6,053 nucleotides of DNA from Prevotellamassilia sp. (GTDB lineage: Bacteria > Bacteroidota > Bacteroidia > Bacteroidales > Bacteroidaceae): positions 1 to 6,053 of the forward strand of contig JAHAWW010000189.1 in NCBI GenBank assembly GCA_018383375.1. The letters are read 5' to 3'. The notes beneath the pieces are model-generated. The model worked only from the letters and a program-made list of their open reading frames with translations. It did not search any database and was not told the DNA's origin. A program made the translations under genes and the position numbers. Positions 1-5,439 of the stretch are shown here, piece by piece (the stretch's first letter is position 1; each line of letters opens with the position of its first letter).

Positions 1-119
1 TCCCACAACTCTATGACATGCACGTTGACCGACAAGAGCAAACCAACGTGGCCAACGACTACGGACGAGTGGTGAGACAACTCATGAAACTGCTCGAAAA
101 GGTGAAACGCGGCGAGTGA
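1..119 (+). CDS. Sulfatase, C-terminal end only (partial)
   Basis: The frame beginning at base 3 is open from the left edge to a TGA at 117-119 and encodes 38 residues. They begin PQLYDMHVDRQEQTNVAND and end in a basic helix (LMKLLEKVKRGE). The pattern LYD-x-x-x-D-x-x-E-x-T-N-x-A is the usual C-terminal signature of the alkaline-phosphatase-fold sulfatases (arylsulfatase family), in which a final helix follows the strand carrying 'LYDL..DP.E..NLA'. Such enzymes hydrolyse sulfate esters, often on host or dietary glycans, and are abundant in Bacteroidales. The catalytic Cys/Ser-x-Pro-x-Arg motif and the metal ligands lie outside the window, so substrate, signal peptide and full length cannot be judged. 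It is convergent with the aromatic operon to its right. The family assignment rests on this short tail alone. Confidence 0.72.
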   Translation, partial: PQLYDMHVDRQEQTNVANDYGRVVRQLMKLLEKVKRGE

Positions 120-137
120 CGGCCATACGTCCATCTG

Positions 138-174
138 GGCCACATTCAGACACATCTAATGGCCGGATGTGGCC
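138..174. repeat. Inverted repeat just after the sulfatase gene
   Basis: GGCCACAT (138-145) is perfectly complementary to ATGTGGCC (167-174). In + strand RNA the stem extends by a U.G and a C-G pair (146-147 with 165-166). The stem starts 18 bases past the sulfatase stop. No T-run follows, so it is not a textbook intrinsic terminator. It may act as a 3'-end stabilising hairpin or a weak terminator for the sulfatase transcript. Confidence 0.4.
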
Positions 175-204
175 GCTCGAACGGCGCAAAGCGATGACTT
201 CATG

Positions 205-230
205 GCCTTATTTTTGTACAAAAACAGGGC
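205..230. repeat. AT-rich palindrome
   Basis: TTTTTGTACAAAAA at 211-224 is a perfect 14-base palindrome. Complementarity continues outward with gaps (205-209 with 226-230: GCC/GGC, one T.G and one T-A). It could be a protein-binding dyad or a weak hairpin. No promoter or gene start sits beside it, so no role can be assigned. Confidence 0.35.
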
Positions 231-351
231 TTGTTAGCGACAAAATCGGGCAAAATATTTTTTGAAAGCCATCTGCGGTGCCGTCAAACCGACTTTTTCC
301 CGCTCCAAAACGTTCCACCCACGCCCAAATGGCTTGTCGTCTGTCTTCTCA

Positions 352-402
352 TAAGGCCGGTTTCTCCTGTCCTTAAGCCGGTTTTTCCTGCCCTTAAGCC
401 CG
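352..402. repeat. 21-base tandem repeat, about 2.4 copies
   Basis: Two 21-base units (352-372 and 373-393) match at 17 of 21 positions and share the core CCGGTTT-x-TCCTG-x-CC. A partial third copy, TTAAGCCCG, occupies 394-402. It lies in the non-coding region between the two convergent genes, just upstream (+ direction) of the terminator hairpin. No known family is recognised. Confidence 0.5.
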
Positions 403-414
403 TAATGCGCCAAA

Positions 415-453
415 TATCAAAAGAAGAGGCCCCGATGAGGACCTCTTCTTCTA
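415..453 (-). terminator. Intrinsic terminator of the aromatic operon (probably bidirectional)
   Basis: AAGAAGAGG (421-429) pairs perfectly with CCTCTTCTT (442-450). Read on the minus strand the stem continues through a U.G wobble (441/430) and two more C-G pairs (439-440 with 431-432), leaving a six-base loop, for 12 pairs in all. The minus-strand 3' side then runs into TTTTGATATTTGG, a U-rich tail. In + strand RNA the 430/441 position is a C-A mismatch and the tail (TTCTTCTATG) is less U-rich. The structure therefore fits best as the terminator for the tyrA end of the minus-strand operon, about 130 bases past its stop. It could also stop transcripts coming from the sulfatase. Confidence 0.72.
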
Positions 454-581
454 TGCATACCCAAAGATAAGGGGAAAAACTTGTACGGAAAAAGACAAAA
501 TGGCTCGCAAGCTGTGAACGTCACCTGACGCCTTCGGCCGGCCAGTCGTTCAATGTCAACGCCGGCTTGAGCCTTCTGCCG

Positions 582-1355
582 TTATTTGATGTGTTCGCGT
601 ATTTTGGCGAGGTAGTCGTTCAGACCGGCCTCGTCTTTGCGGTCGATGATGTCGATGAGCGTGCCCAGTTCGTTGCGGATTTTCTCTACTTGTCCCGACG
701 TGCGGGGGTTGAAGAGAATTTCGCGCAAGAGGCAGGCATCTTCGCCCAACACCCCTTTGGCAATGGCCATGTGGCGCTTGAAGGTGGTGCCGGGCGCATC
801 TTGGTGTTTCATCACGGCGGCAAAGACAAACGTCGAGACGAACGGGATGCCCAGCGAGTAGGCCACGGTCTCGTCGTGCTCTTCAAAGCTGTATTCACAG
901 ATGTGCAGACCCAGCCGGGTGTAGAGGTCCTTGAAGAAGATGCGGCCCATGTAGTCGCCCTCGGTGATGATGATGGCGTTCTCGTTGGAGAGGGCACCCA
1001 GATTGGCAAAGGTGGGACCGAACATGGGGTGGGTGGAGACGTAGCGGTGACCGCAAGAGGCGTAGTATTCGTGCAATCCGGTTTTGACCGAAGCGATGTC
1101 GCTCAAAATGCAGTCGGCCGGCAGATGCGGCGTAATCTCGCGAAACACGTCGAGCGTGTATTTGAGCGTCACGGCATTGATGACGAGTTCGGGCTTGAAG
1201 GCCTCGATTTCTTCAATGGTGGTGAGCCGCTCGGTGTTGTACATAAAGCGCAGGCGGCGCGGGTCGGCATCATAGACTGCCGTGGTGTGGTCGAAACTGA
1301 GCAGGTCTACAAAAAACGAACCCATCTTGCCGGCGCCAAGAATAAGGATGCGCAT
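582..1355 (-). CDS. tyrA: Prephenate dehydrogenase (TyrA)
   Basis: This 257-residue protein oxidatively decarboxylates prephenate to 4-hydroxyphenylpyruvate, the tyrosine branch. The Rossmann dinucleotide motif G-A-G-K-M-G (residues 7-12) lies at the extreme N-terminus (MRILILGAGKMG), which fixes the start. An acidic residue after the second strand (D29 in VYDAD) suggests preference for NAD over NADP. The family signature STHPMFGP (107-114) carries the catalytic His109, and SDIASVK (85-91) corresponds to the usual 'DvgSvK' segment. The C-terminal helical half contains EEHDETVAYSLG (158-169), the segment that normally reads 'HD...A..q.lp'. There is no ACT or chorismate mutase domain, so it is the short monofunctional form. 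It is the last gene of the operon, starting 12 bases after the upstream stop, and is followed by the terminator at 415-453. Arogenate could be an alternative substrate; sequence alone does not settle this. Confidence 0.93.
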   Translation of the reverse strand: MRILILGAGKMGSFFVDLLSFDHTTAVYDADPRRLRFMYNTERLTTIEEIEAFKPELVINAVTLKYTLDVFREITPHLPADCILSDIASVKTGLHEYYASCGHRYVSTHPMFGPTFANLGALSNENAIIITEGDYMGRIFFKDLYTRLGLHICEYSFEEHDETVAYSLGIPFVSTFVFAAVMKHQDAPGTTFKRHMAIAKGVLGEDACLLREILFNPRTSGQVEKIRNELGTLIDIIDRKDEAGLNDYLAKIREHIK

Positions 1356-1367
1356 GGTCGTGAAGGT

Positions 1368-2438
1368 TTATTCTTTGTTCATCACGTCAATTTGCTGGCG
1401 CACGCTCTCTTCGTGGATGGCCTCGAATACGGTCTTCATAAACTCAGACGACATACCGCAGAGCACACCTTGAGCACCGCGTTTGTCGATAATCTCAGAG
1501 TAGCGACCGGTCTGCACGACGGCCATGCCGTGTTCGCGCTTGAACTGTCCGATTTCGCGACTGATGCGCATACGCTTTGAGAGCTGTTCGATGAGGCTGT
1601 TGTCAATTTCGTCAATCTGACGGCGAAGCGCTTCAAGGCTCTCGGTGGTCTGCGTGTTGCTGCGGATGATGAGTTTGTCGAGAATGAAATCGAGCACGTC
1701 GGGCGTCACCTGCTGTTTGGCGTCACTCCAAGCGGCGTCGGGGCAGCAGTGGCTCTCGATGATGAGGCCGTCGAAACCGAGGTCCATGGCTTGTTGACAA
1801 AGCGGAGCCACGAGTTCGCGCGCACCACCTATGTGGCTGGGGTCGCAATAGATGGGCAGGTCGGGATAGCGGCGGTGCAGTTCGATGGGGATGTGCCACA
1901 TAGGCAGGTTGCGGTAGAGTCGCTTGTCGTATGAAGAGAAACCGCGGTGGATGACACCGAGGCGGGTGATGCCGGCGCCATTGATGCGTTCCAATCCGCC
2001 AATCCAGAGTTCAAGGTCGGGGTTGACAGGGTTTTTCACCAGCACGGGGATATCGACGCCTTTGAGCGAGTCGGCCAGTTCTTGCATGGCAAAGGGGTTG
2101 GCCACGGTGCGGGCACCAATCCAAAGTATGTCCATGCCGGCCTCAAGAGCAGCCTCGACGTGTTTGGGCGTGGCCACTTCGGTGGCAATAAGCATACCCA
2201 ATTCTTGCTGTACGCGCTGCATCCAGGGCAGACCCACCGTGCCGACGCCTTCAAAGCCACCGGGTTTGGTGCGGGGTTTCCAAATACCGGCGCGGAAGAT
2301 TTTGATGCCTTTTTTAGCCAGACGGCCGGCGGTGTCCATGACTTGTTGTTCGGTCTCGGCCGAGCAAGGGCCTGAGATAATGACCGGACGTTTCATTTCA
2401 ACGCCGGGAAAATTCAGGGGTGTGAGTTCAAGTGCCAT
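1368..2438 (-). CDS. Bifunctional DAHP synthase (type I-beta) / chorismate mutase (AroQ)
   Basis: A 356-residue fusion. Residues about 15-258 form a DAHP/KDO8P-synthase TIM barrel that condenses phosphoenolpyruvate with erythrose 4-phosphate, the first step of the shikimate pathway. Visible motifs are GPCSAE (23-28, metal-ligand Cys25), WKPRT (53-57), LVKNPVNPDLELWIGGLER (133-151), CDPSHIGG (198-205, His202), IIESH (226-230, Glu228) and WSDAKQQ (237-243, Asp239). Cys, His, Glu and Asp are the expected metal ligands. Residues about 265-350 are an all-helical AroQ chorismate mutase (ESLEALRRQIDEID, then LSKRMRISREIGQFK), with Arg271, Arg289, Lys300 and Arg312 as likely active-site bases. It makes prephenate for its operon neighbours. 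It has no N-terminal regulatory extension typical of AroG/F/H enzymes, so feedback may act through the mutase domain (inference). It begins 23 bases after the aminotransferase stop without an obvious Shine-Dalgarno. Met15 is a less likely alternative start. Confidence 0.93.
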   Translation of the reverse strand: MALELTPLNFPGVEMKRPVIISGPCSAETEQQVMDTAGRLAKKGIKIFRAGIWKPRTKPGGFEGVGTVGLPWMQRVQQELGMLIATEVATPKHVEAALEAGMDILWIGARTVANPFAMQELADSLKGVDIPVLVKNPVNPDLELWIGGLERINGAGITRLGVIHRGFSSYDKRLYRNLPMWHIPIELHRRYPDLPIYCDPSHIGGARELVAPLCQQAMDLGFDGLIIESHCCPDAAWSDAKQQVTPDVLDFILDKLIIRSNTQTTESLEALRRQIDEIDNSLIEQLSKRMRISREIGQFKREHGMAVVQTGRYSEIIDKRGAQGVLCGMSSEFMKTVFEAIHEESVRQQIDVMNKE

Positions 2439-2461
2439 AATTATGCTTTGTTTTTATGTTT

Positions 2462-3652
2462 TTATTTGGATGAATGAAAGGCTTGACGGATACGGCTCAG
2501 AGCCTCAGCGAGTTTCTCCTCTTTGGCACAGAGTGAGATGCGCACGTAGCGCTCGCCGTTTGAGCCGAAGATGAAACCAGGTGTGATGAAGACACGGGCT
2601 TCGTGGAGCACACGCTCGGTGAGCGACTCGGCTGAGGGGAGGTCATCGGGGATGCGCCCCCAGAGGAACATGCCGACCTGGTCGGCGTCGTAGTGACAGC
2701 CCATAGCTTCCATGATTTCGCCGGCCAGCCGACGACGGCGGCTGTAGACCTTGATGTTAGCCTCTTCGTGCCAGGCGTCGGAGTTGGCATAGGCCGTGGC
2801 GGCAGCCAATTGCAGTGCGCGGAACGTACCCGAGTCGATGTTGCTTTTCACCTTGAGTATCCACGACACAAACTCGGCATTGGAGGCCAGCATGCCCACA
2901 CGCCAGCCGGGCATGTTGTGACTCTTGCTCATCGAGTTGAACTCAATGCAGCAGTCTTTGGCGCCGGGGATTTGCAAGATGCTCAGATGCTCACGGCCAA
3001 GAATGAAACTATAGGGGTTGTCATTAACCACTACAATATTGTGGCGACGGGCAAAGTCTACAAGGCGTTCGTAGGTTTCTCTTTGGGCTGCGGCGCCTGT
3101 AGGCATGTTGGGATAGTTCACCCACATGAGCTTCACGCCATTCAAGTCGGTCTTTTCCAGCGCTTCAAAATCCGGTTGCCAATGATTTTCGGGCCGGAGG
3201 TCGTAGTTGACAATTTCGCAGCCTAAGATTTTGGAGAGAGAGGTATAGGTGGGATAGCCCGGATTGGGCACGAGCACCTTCTCTCCCGGGTTGACAAAGG
3301 CCAGAGTGACGTGGAGAATGCCCTCTTTGGAGCCGATGAGTGGCTGTATCTCAGTCTTGGGGTCGAGTTCAACGCCAAACCAACGTTTGTAAAAGCCGGC
3401 CATGGCCTCACGCAGTTGGGGAATACCCGCAGTGGGCTGATAGCCGTGGGCGTCAGCCTTTTGGGCCTCACGGCAAAGCGTCTCGATGGTCTCTGGCGAG
3501 GGCGGCATGTCGGGGCTGCCTATGGCCAGCGAGATGATGTCTTTGCCTTCAGCGTTGAGGCGGGCCACCTCTTTGCCTTTCCTTGAAAAGTAATACTCCT
3601 GTACGCAAGAGAGACGGTCGGCAGGTTGGATGGCGTGGTTATTTTCCTTCAT
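2462..3652 (-). CDS. PLP-dependent class I/II aminotransferase, probable aromatic/prephenate pathway transaminase
   Basis: A complete 396-residue fold-type I aminotransferase. Visible landmarks are IGSPDMPPSP (44-53, substrate loop), GSKEG (107-111, phosphate-cup region), NYPNMPTG (179-186, cofactor Asn182), NDNPYSF (210-216, Asp211 to the pyridine nitrogen and Tyr214 to O3'), SMSKSHNMPGWRVG (240-253, Schiff-base Lys243 and phosphate-binding Arg251), and YVRISL (369-374, Arg371 for the substrate carboxylate). Best guess: it transaminates phenylpyruvate and 4-hydroxyphenylpyruvate, or prephenate itself, because it sits between pheA and the DAHP synthase fusion. Close relatives are often labelled LL-diaminopimelate, alanine or methionine aminotransferases, and specificity cannot be read from these motifs. 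Its ATG lies inside the end of pheA (14-base overlap), with GGAG three bases before the start codon, which suggests translational coupling. Confidence 0.9.
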   Translation of the reverse strand: MKENNHAIQPADRLSCVQEYYFSRKGKEVARLNAEGKDIISLAIGSPDMPPSPETIETLCREAQKADAHGYQPTAGIPQLREAMAGFYKRWFGVELDPKTEIQPLIGSKEGILHVTLAFVNPGEKVLVPNPGYPTYTSLSKILGCEIVNYDLRPENHWQPDFEALEKTDLNGVKLMWVNYPNMPTGAAAQRETYERLVDFARRHNIVVVNDNPYSFILGREHLSILQIPGAKDCCIEFNSMSKSHNMPGWRVGMLASNAEFVSWILKVKSNIDSGTFRALQLAAATAYANSDAWHEEANIKVYSRRRRLAGEIMEAMGCHYDADQVGMFLWGRIPDDLPSAESLTERVLHEARVFITPGFIFGSNGERYVRISLCAKEEKLAEALSRIRQAFHSSK

Positions 3653-4466
3653 ATTCTCCGAGTATTTTGAGTTCTTTGATGAGCGGCCTTACGGCATCGA
3701 TGCTTTGGCGATAGCGCATATAGTCGTCGAAACTGACATCGATGTAGAAAAGGTATTGCCATTCGCGGCCAATGATGGGCAACGACTGGATTTTCGTAAG
3801 GTTGATTTTGTAGAAAGTAAAGATGCTCAGCACTTGAGAGAGCGAGCCTTCTTCGTGAGGCAGGGTGAAGACGAGACTGGCCTTGTTTGACTTGTTGATG
3901 TCGCGCAGCCTGTCGGCGTTCCATGGGTCGCAGAGCACGAGAAAACGGGTGTAGTTGTGCTTGTTGTCTTCGATGGAGTTTTGCAAGATGCGTAGCCCAT
4001 AGAGTTTAGCGGCTCCGGCGTGACAAATGGCGGCGTGACCTTTGAGTGTCTGGCGACTGATGTTCTCGGCGGCGCCGGCGGTGTCTTCCACCTCGACCAC
4101 CTTCAGACGCGGATGCTTGTCGAGAAACTCCCGGCACTGGGCCAGAGCCACGGGGTGGGAGTTGACCTCAGTGAGGTCGGCCCAGTCTTGTCCCGGCAGG
4201 CACATGATGCTATGCTCAATGTGGAGCTTGTGTTCGCCGATTATGGTCATACCACTGTCGCGCAAGAGCTCGTAGTTGTGGAGCAGGCTGCCGGCAATGG
4301 TATTCTCTATGGCCATCATGCCGAGGCAATTGTCGTCGGCCTTCATGGCATCGAAGAGCCCCTTGAATGTATCACAACAGACGGGTTCAACCTCTTCGCC
4401 GGCAAAATATTCGTGGGCGGCGATGTCGTGAAACGACCCTCTGATGCCTTGGATAGCTACTTTCAT
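3639..4466 (-). CDS. pheA: Prephenate dehydratase with C-terminal ACT domain (PheA)
   Basis: A monofunctional 275-residue enzyme that converts prephenate to phenylpyruvate in the phenylalanine branch. The catalytic part (about 1-180) shows IQGIRGSFHDIAA (5-17), MAIENTIAGSLLHNYELL (51-68), NSHPVALAQC (102-111), EDTAGAAE (127-134) and NYTRFLVL (171-178, with catalytic Thr173 in the TRF motif). An ACT domain follows (about 196-270: GSLSQVLSIFTFYKINLTKIQSLP). The usual Phe-binding GALV and ESRP motifs read GSLS (207-210) and QSLP (227-230). There is no fused chorismate mutase, because that activity is on the DAHP synthase two genes downstream. The ATG at 4466 is preferred because family homology begins exactly there (MKVAIQGIRG). 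Upstream in-frame starts (to 4547) would translate through the attenuator hairpin. It is first in the operon and overlaps the next gene by 14 bases. Confidence 0.94.
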   Translation of the reverse strand: MKVAIQGIRGSFHDIAAHEYFAGEEVEPVCCDTFKGLFDAMKADDNCLGMMAIENTIAGSLLHNYELLRDSGMTIIGEHKLHIEHSIMCLPGQDWADLTEVNSHPVALAQCREFLDKHPRLKVVEVEDTAGAAENISRQTLKGHAAICHAGAAKLYGLRILQNSIEDNKHNYTRFLVLCDPWNADRLRDINKSNKASLVFTLPHEEGSLSQVLSIFTFYKINLTKIQSLPIIGREWQYLFYIDVSFDDYMRYRQSIDAVRPLIKELKILGEYEGK

Positions 4467-4474
4467 ATTGTTGA

Positions 4475-4512
4475 TAAAAATAAATCCCGCTCCTTGAGTT
4501 GAAGCGGGATTT
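4475..4512 (-). terminator. Attenuator terminator in the pheA leader
   Basis: On the minus strand AAATCCCGCT (4512-4503) pairs perfectly with AGCGGGATTT (4491-4482). Inside, a U.G and a C-G pair close a seven-base loop. The stem is followed by ATTTTTATCAA, a U-run ending about nine bases before the pheA start codon. This is an intrinsic terminator placed between promoter and first gene, where it can only act as a regulated stop. The complementary strand also has a T-run after the stem (4510-4516), so it could terminate in both directions. Its 5' half overlaps the 3' arm of the antiterminator. Confidence 0.88.
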
Positions 4513-4560
4513 TTTAATGAGGTGATTGCTTGTTTGTTTTGGCACACAACGTCCCGCTTC
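4501..4560 (-). promoter_or_regulatory. Antiterminator hairpin competing with the pheA attenuator
   Basis: On the minus strand GAAGCGGGA (4560-4552) is a perfect nine-base complement of TCCCGCTTC (4509-4501), with a 42-base AC-rich loop between. The second arm is also most of the 5' half of the terminator stem (4512-4503), so the two structures exclude each other. The first arm begins two bases after the leader-peptide stop codon. A ribosome that finishes the leader would cover it and allow the terminator to form. A ribosome stalled on the Phe/Tyr codons would leave it free to form the antiterminator. A possible protector pairing (CCGCT, 4605-4601, within leader codons 5-6, with AGCGG, 4558-4554) is only five pairs and is uncertain. 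Confidence 0.82.
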
Positions 4561-4562
4561 GC

Positions 4563-4616
4563 TTATTCGGCAAAGTAAAAATAGGCGTAAAAATAAAACG
4601 AGCGGTTCGTGAGCAT
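4563..4616 (-). CDS. Phe/Tyr-rich attenuation leader peptide of the pheA operon
   Basis: A 17-codon reading frame, MLTNRSFYFYAYFYFAE, ending in TAA. Residues 7-15 are FYFYAYFYF, so eight of nine codons specify Phe (TTT four times) or Tyr (TAT twice, TAC twice). There is no Trp codon. Its function is as a sensor: ribosome progress reports the supply of charged Phe- and Tyr-tRNA and selects between the antiterminator (4501-4560) and the terminator (4475-4512) ahead of pheA. This parallels the enterobacterial pheA leader, but here both aromatic products of the operon are encoded. It lies about 85 bases after the predicted transcription start and 96 bases before the pheA start codon. Only a weak purine stretch (AGAGAA) precedes the ATG, which is normal for Bacteroidota. 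The peptide itself probably has no role after synthesis. Confidence 0.87.
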   Translation of the reverse strand: MLTNRSFYFYAYFYFAE

Positions 4617-4700
4617 GGTTCTCTATAAGTGTGCTTTGGCGGCGCCGGCAGGTTTATTCAGAAGGTTTCACCATGGCGTGGCGCCTTATTGACGTAGGTT

Positions 4701-4739
4701 TATGCAGCAAAAGTAATACTATTTCGCTTAGTTAACAAA
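4701..4739 (-). promoter_or_regulatory. Promoter of the pheA aromatic operon
   Basis: On the minus strand TTTG (4739-4736), a 20-base spacer, then TACTTTTG (4715-4708) matches the Bacteroides primary-sigma consensus (-33 TTTG, 19-21 bases, -7 TAnnTTTG) at every defined position. Transcription should start near 4701-4704. That gives an untranslated leader of about 235 bases, which contains the leader peptide and both competing hairpins. It lies downstream of the nitroreductase stop, so the aromatic operon has its own start. No clear terminator separates the two, so read-through from upstream is possible. Confidence 0.72.
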
Positions 4740-4809
4740 ACTTTTTGCCGTTTTTTTGTTGTCAGTATAAAAGAATGTCAGAAAACAGGGCGGCATTGTG
4801 TCGTTTTGG

Positions 4810-5439
4810 TTACCAAACGTTGTAGTGTATGTTGCTTTGGTCAAATTTGTCTTTGGGTTGTGGGGCGCCTTTGGGATAGCCCACGGGGATGAGATTGAAG
4901 GGTACGATGTTTTCGGGCAGGTTTAGGGCGTTTTTGACGGCTTTTATGCGCTCTTCATAAGGATAGACGCCCGTCCATACGGCACCAAGCCCCATCGACT
5001 CGGCCATTAGCAGGAGGTTCTCAGTGGCCGCCGAACAATCAAAAGGCCAGTTGCGCGACGGGTTCCCCTCTTTGTCGGTGACGCTCATATCGCCACACAC
5101 CACAATTGCGGCTTGGGCTTCGGGCAACATCTTGGCAAAAGGCAGACTGTCGGACAAAGCCTTGAGCGTTTCCCGCTCATTGATGACGACGAAACGCCAC
5201 GGGCGCATATCGCGGCCGGTCGGAGCGGCCATGGCGGCACGTACGAGTGTGTCGAGTTGCTCACGGCTCACCGGCCGGTCGGTGTAGCTTCTCACACTCT
5301 TACGGCTCAAGATGTTTTCCATCACGGTCTGTTTGGGTTCAATGCTCGACTGATTTTGCGAGACAAAGACGAGACGTACCAAAGCCGCTACGAGAGCAAT
5401 GGCCAATATGAGGCACACAAATTTATATTTGTCAATCAT
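4810..5439 (-). CDS. Membrane-anchored nitroreductase-family flavoprotein
   Basis: A 209-residue protein. Residues about 6-27 (KFVCLILAIALVAALVRLVFV) form a single hydrophobic helix with no lipobox, so it is probably an N-terminal membrane anchor or uncleaved signal. The nitroreductase domain starts near residue 40 with MENILSRKSVRSY, the usual FMN-phosphate-binding segment 'i..RrSvR.y'. It continues with AAPTGRDMRPWRFVVI (71-86) and DCSAATENLLLMAESMGLGAVWTGVYP (134-160), and ends with PVGYPKGAPQPKDKF (185-199), a common C-terminal signature. Family members use FMN to reduce nitro compounds, quinones, flavins or iodotyrosine; the substrate here is unknown. The ATG overlaps the end of the upstream Fe-S gene by 8 bases, implying coupled translation and perhaps electron transfer from that membrane protein (inference). 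A start at Met40 would give a soluble enzyme, but the overlap and anchor favour the longer form. Confidence 0.85.
   Translation of the reverse strand: MIDKYKFVCLILAIALVAALVRLVFVSQNQSSIEPKQTVMENILSRKSVRSYTDRPVSREQLDTLVRAAMAAPTGRDMRPWRFVVINERETLKALSDSLPFAKMLPEAQAAIVVCGDMSVTDKEGNPSRNWPFDCSAATENLLLMAESMGLGAVWTGVYPYEERIKAVKNALNLPENIVPFNLIPVGYPKGAPQPKDKFDQSNIHYNVW

Larger units (their letters stand above)
120..581. other. Intergenic region between convergent genes
   Basis: These 462 bases lie between the sulfatase stop and the stop of tyrA, which read toward each other. I see no credible gene. An open frame at 231-470 starts with TTG, has a Pro/Arg-rich translation with no family resemblance, and runs through the tandem repeat and the terminator hairpin. 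Recognisable contents are an inverted repeat at 138-174, a 14-base perfect palindrome TTTTTGTACAAAAA at 211-224 inside a longer imperfect one at 205-230, a 21-base tandem repeat at 352-402, and a strong hairpin at 421-450. About 130 bases between that hairpin and tyrA (451-581) would be the 3' untranslated region of the operon. They contain only small GC-rich inverted repeats, such as CGTCA-CC-TGACG at 519-530. Confidence 0.7.

Noticed and set aside
231..470. 79-codon frame in the left intergenic region
   Set aside because: It has a TTG start, passes through the tandem repeat and the terminator hairpin, and its Pro/Arg-rich translation has no resemblance to a known protein.
567..1580. A 337-codon open frame on the + strand opposite tyrA and the end of the DAHP synthase fusion
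   Set aside because: It is antisense to two confidently recognised genes, crosses their junction, and its translation shows no family motif. GC-rich genes with few stops in this frame produce such shadows.
1924..2574. Open frame of 216 codons on the + strand
   Set aside because: It lies opposite the DAHP synthase fusion and runs across the gap into the aminotransferase. It has no recognisable domain and is a shadow of the real genes.
4467..4547. N-terminal extension of PheA by 27 residues
   Set aside because: It would translate through the attenuator stem and its U-run, and PheA family similarity begins exactly at the ATG at 4466.
4654..4674. Six-residue upstream frame MVKPSE in the pheA leader
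   Set aside because: It is too short and lacks aromatic codons. It lies before the real leader peptide and has no link to the competing hairpins. It may be chance.
4641..4685. GGCGCC repeated at 4641-4646 and 4680-4685 as a possible leader hairpin
   Set aside because: GGCGCC is self-complementary, so any two copies pair. Only six pairs form, across a 33-base loop, with no extension on either side.
4746..4795. Possible terminator after the nitroreductase gene (TGCCG ... CGGCA followed by A-rich sequence)
   Set aside because: It has only five pairs with a 40-base loop and no U-run directly after the stem on the minus strand, which is not enough to call.
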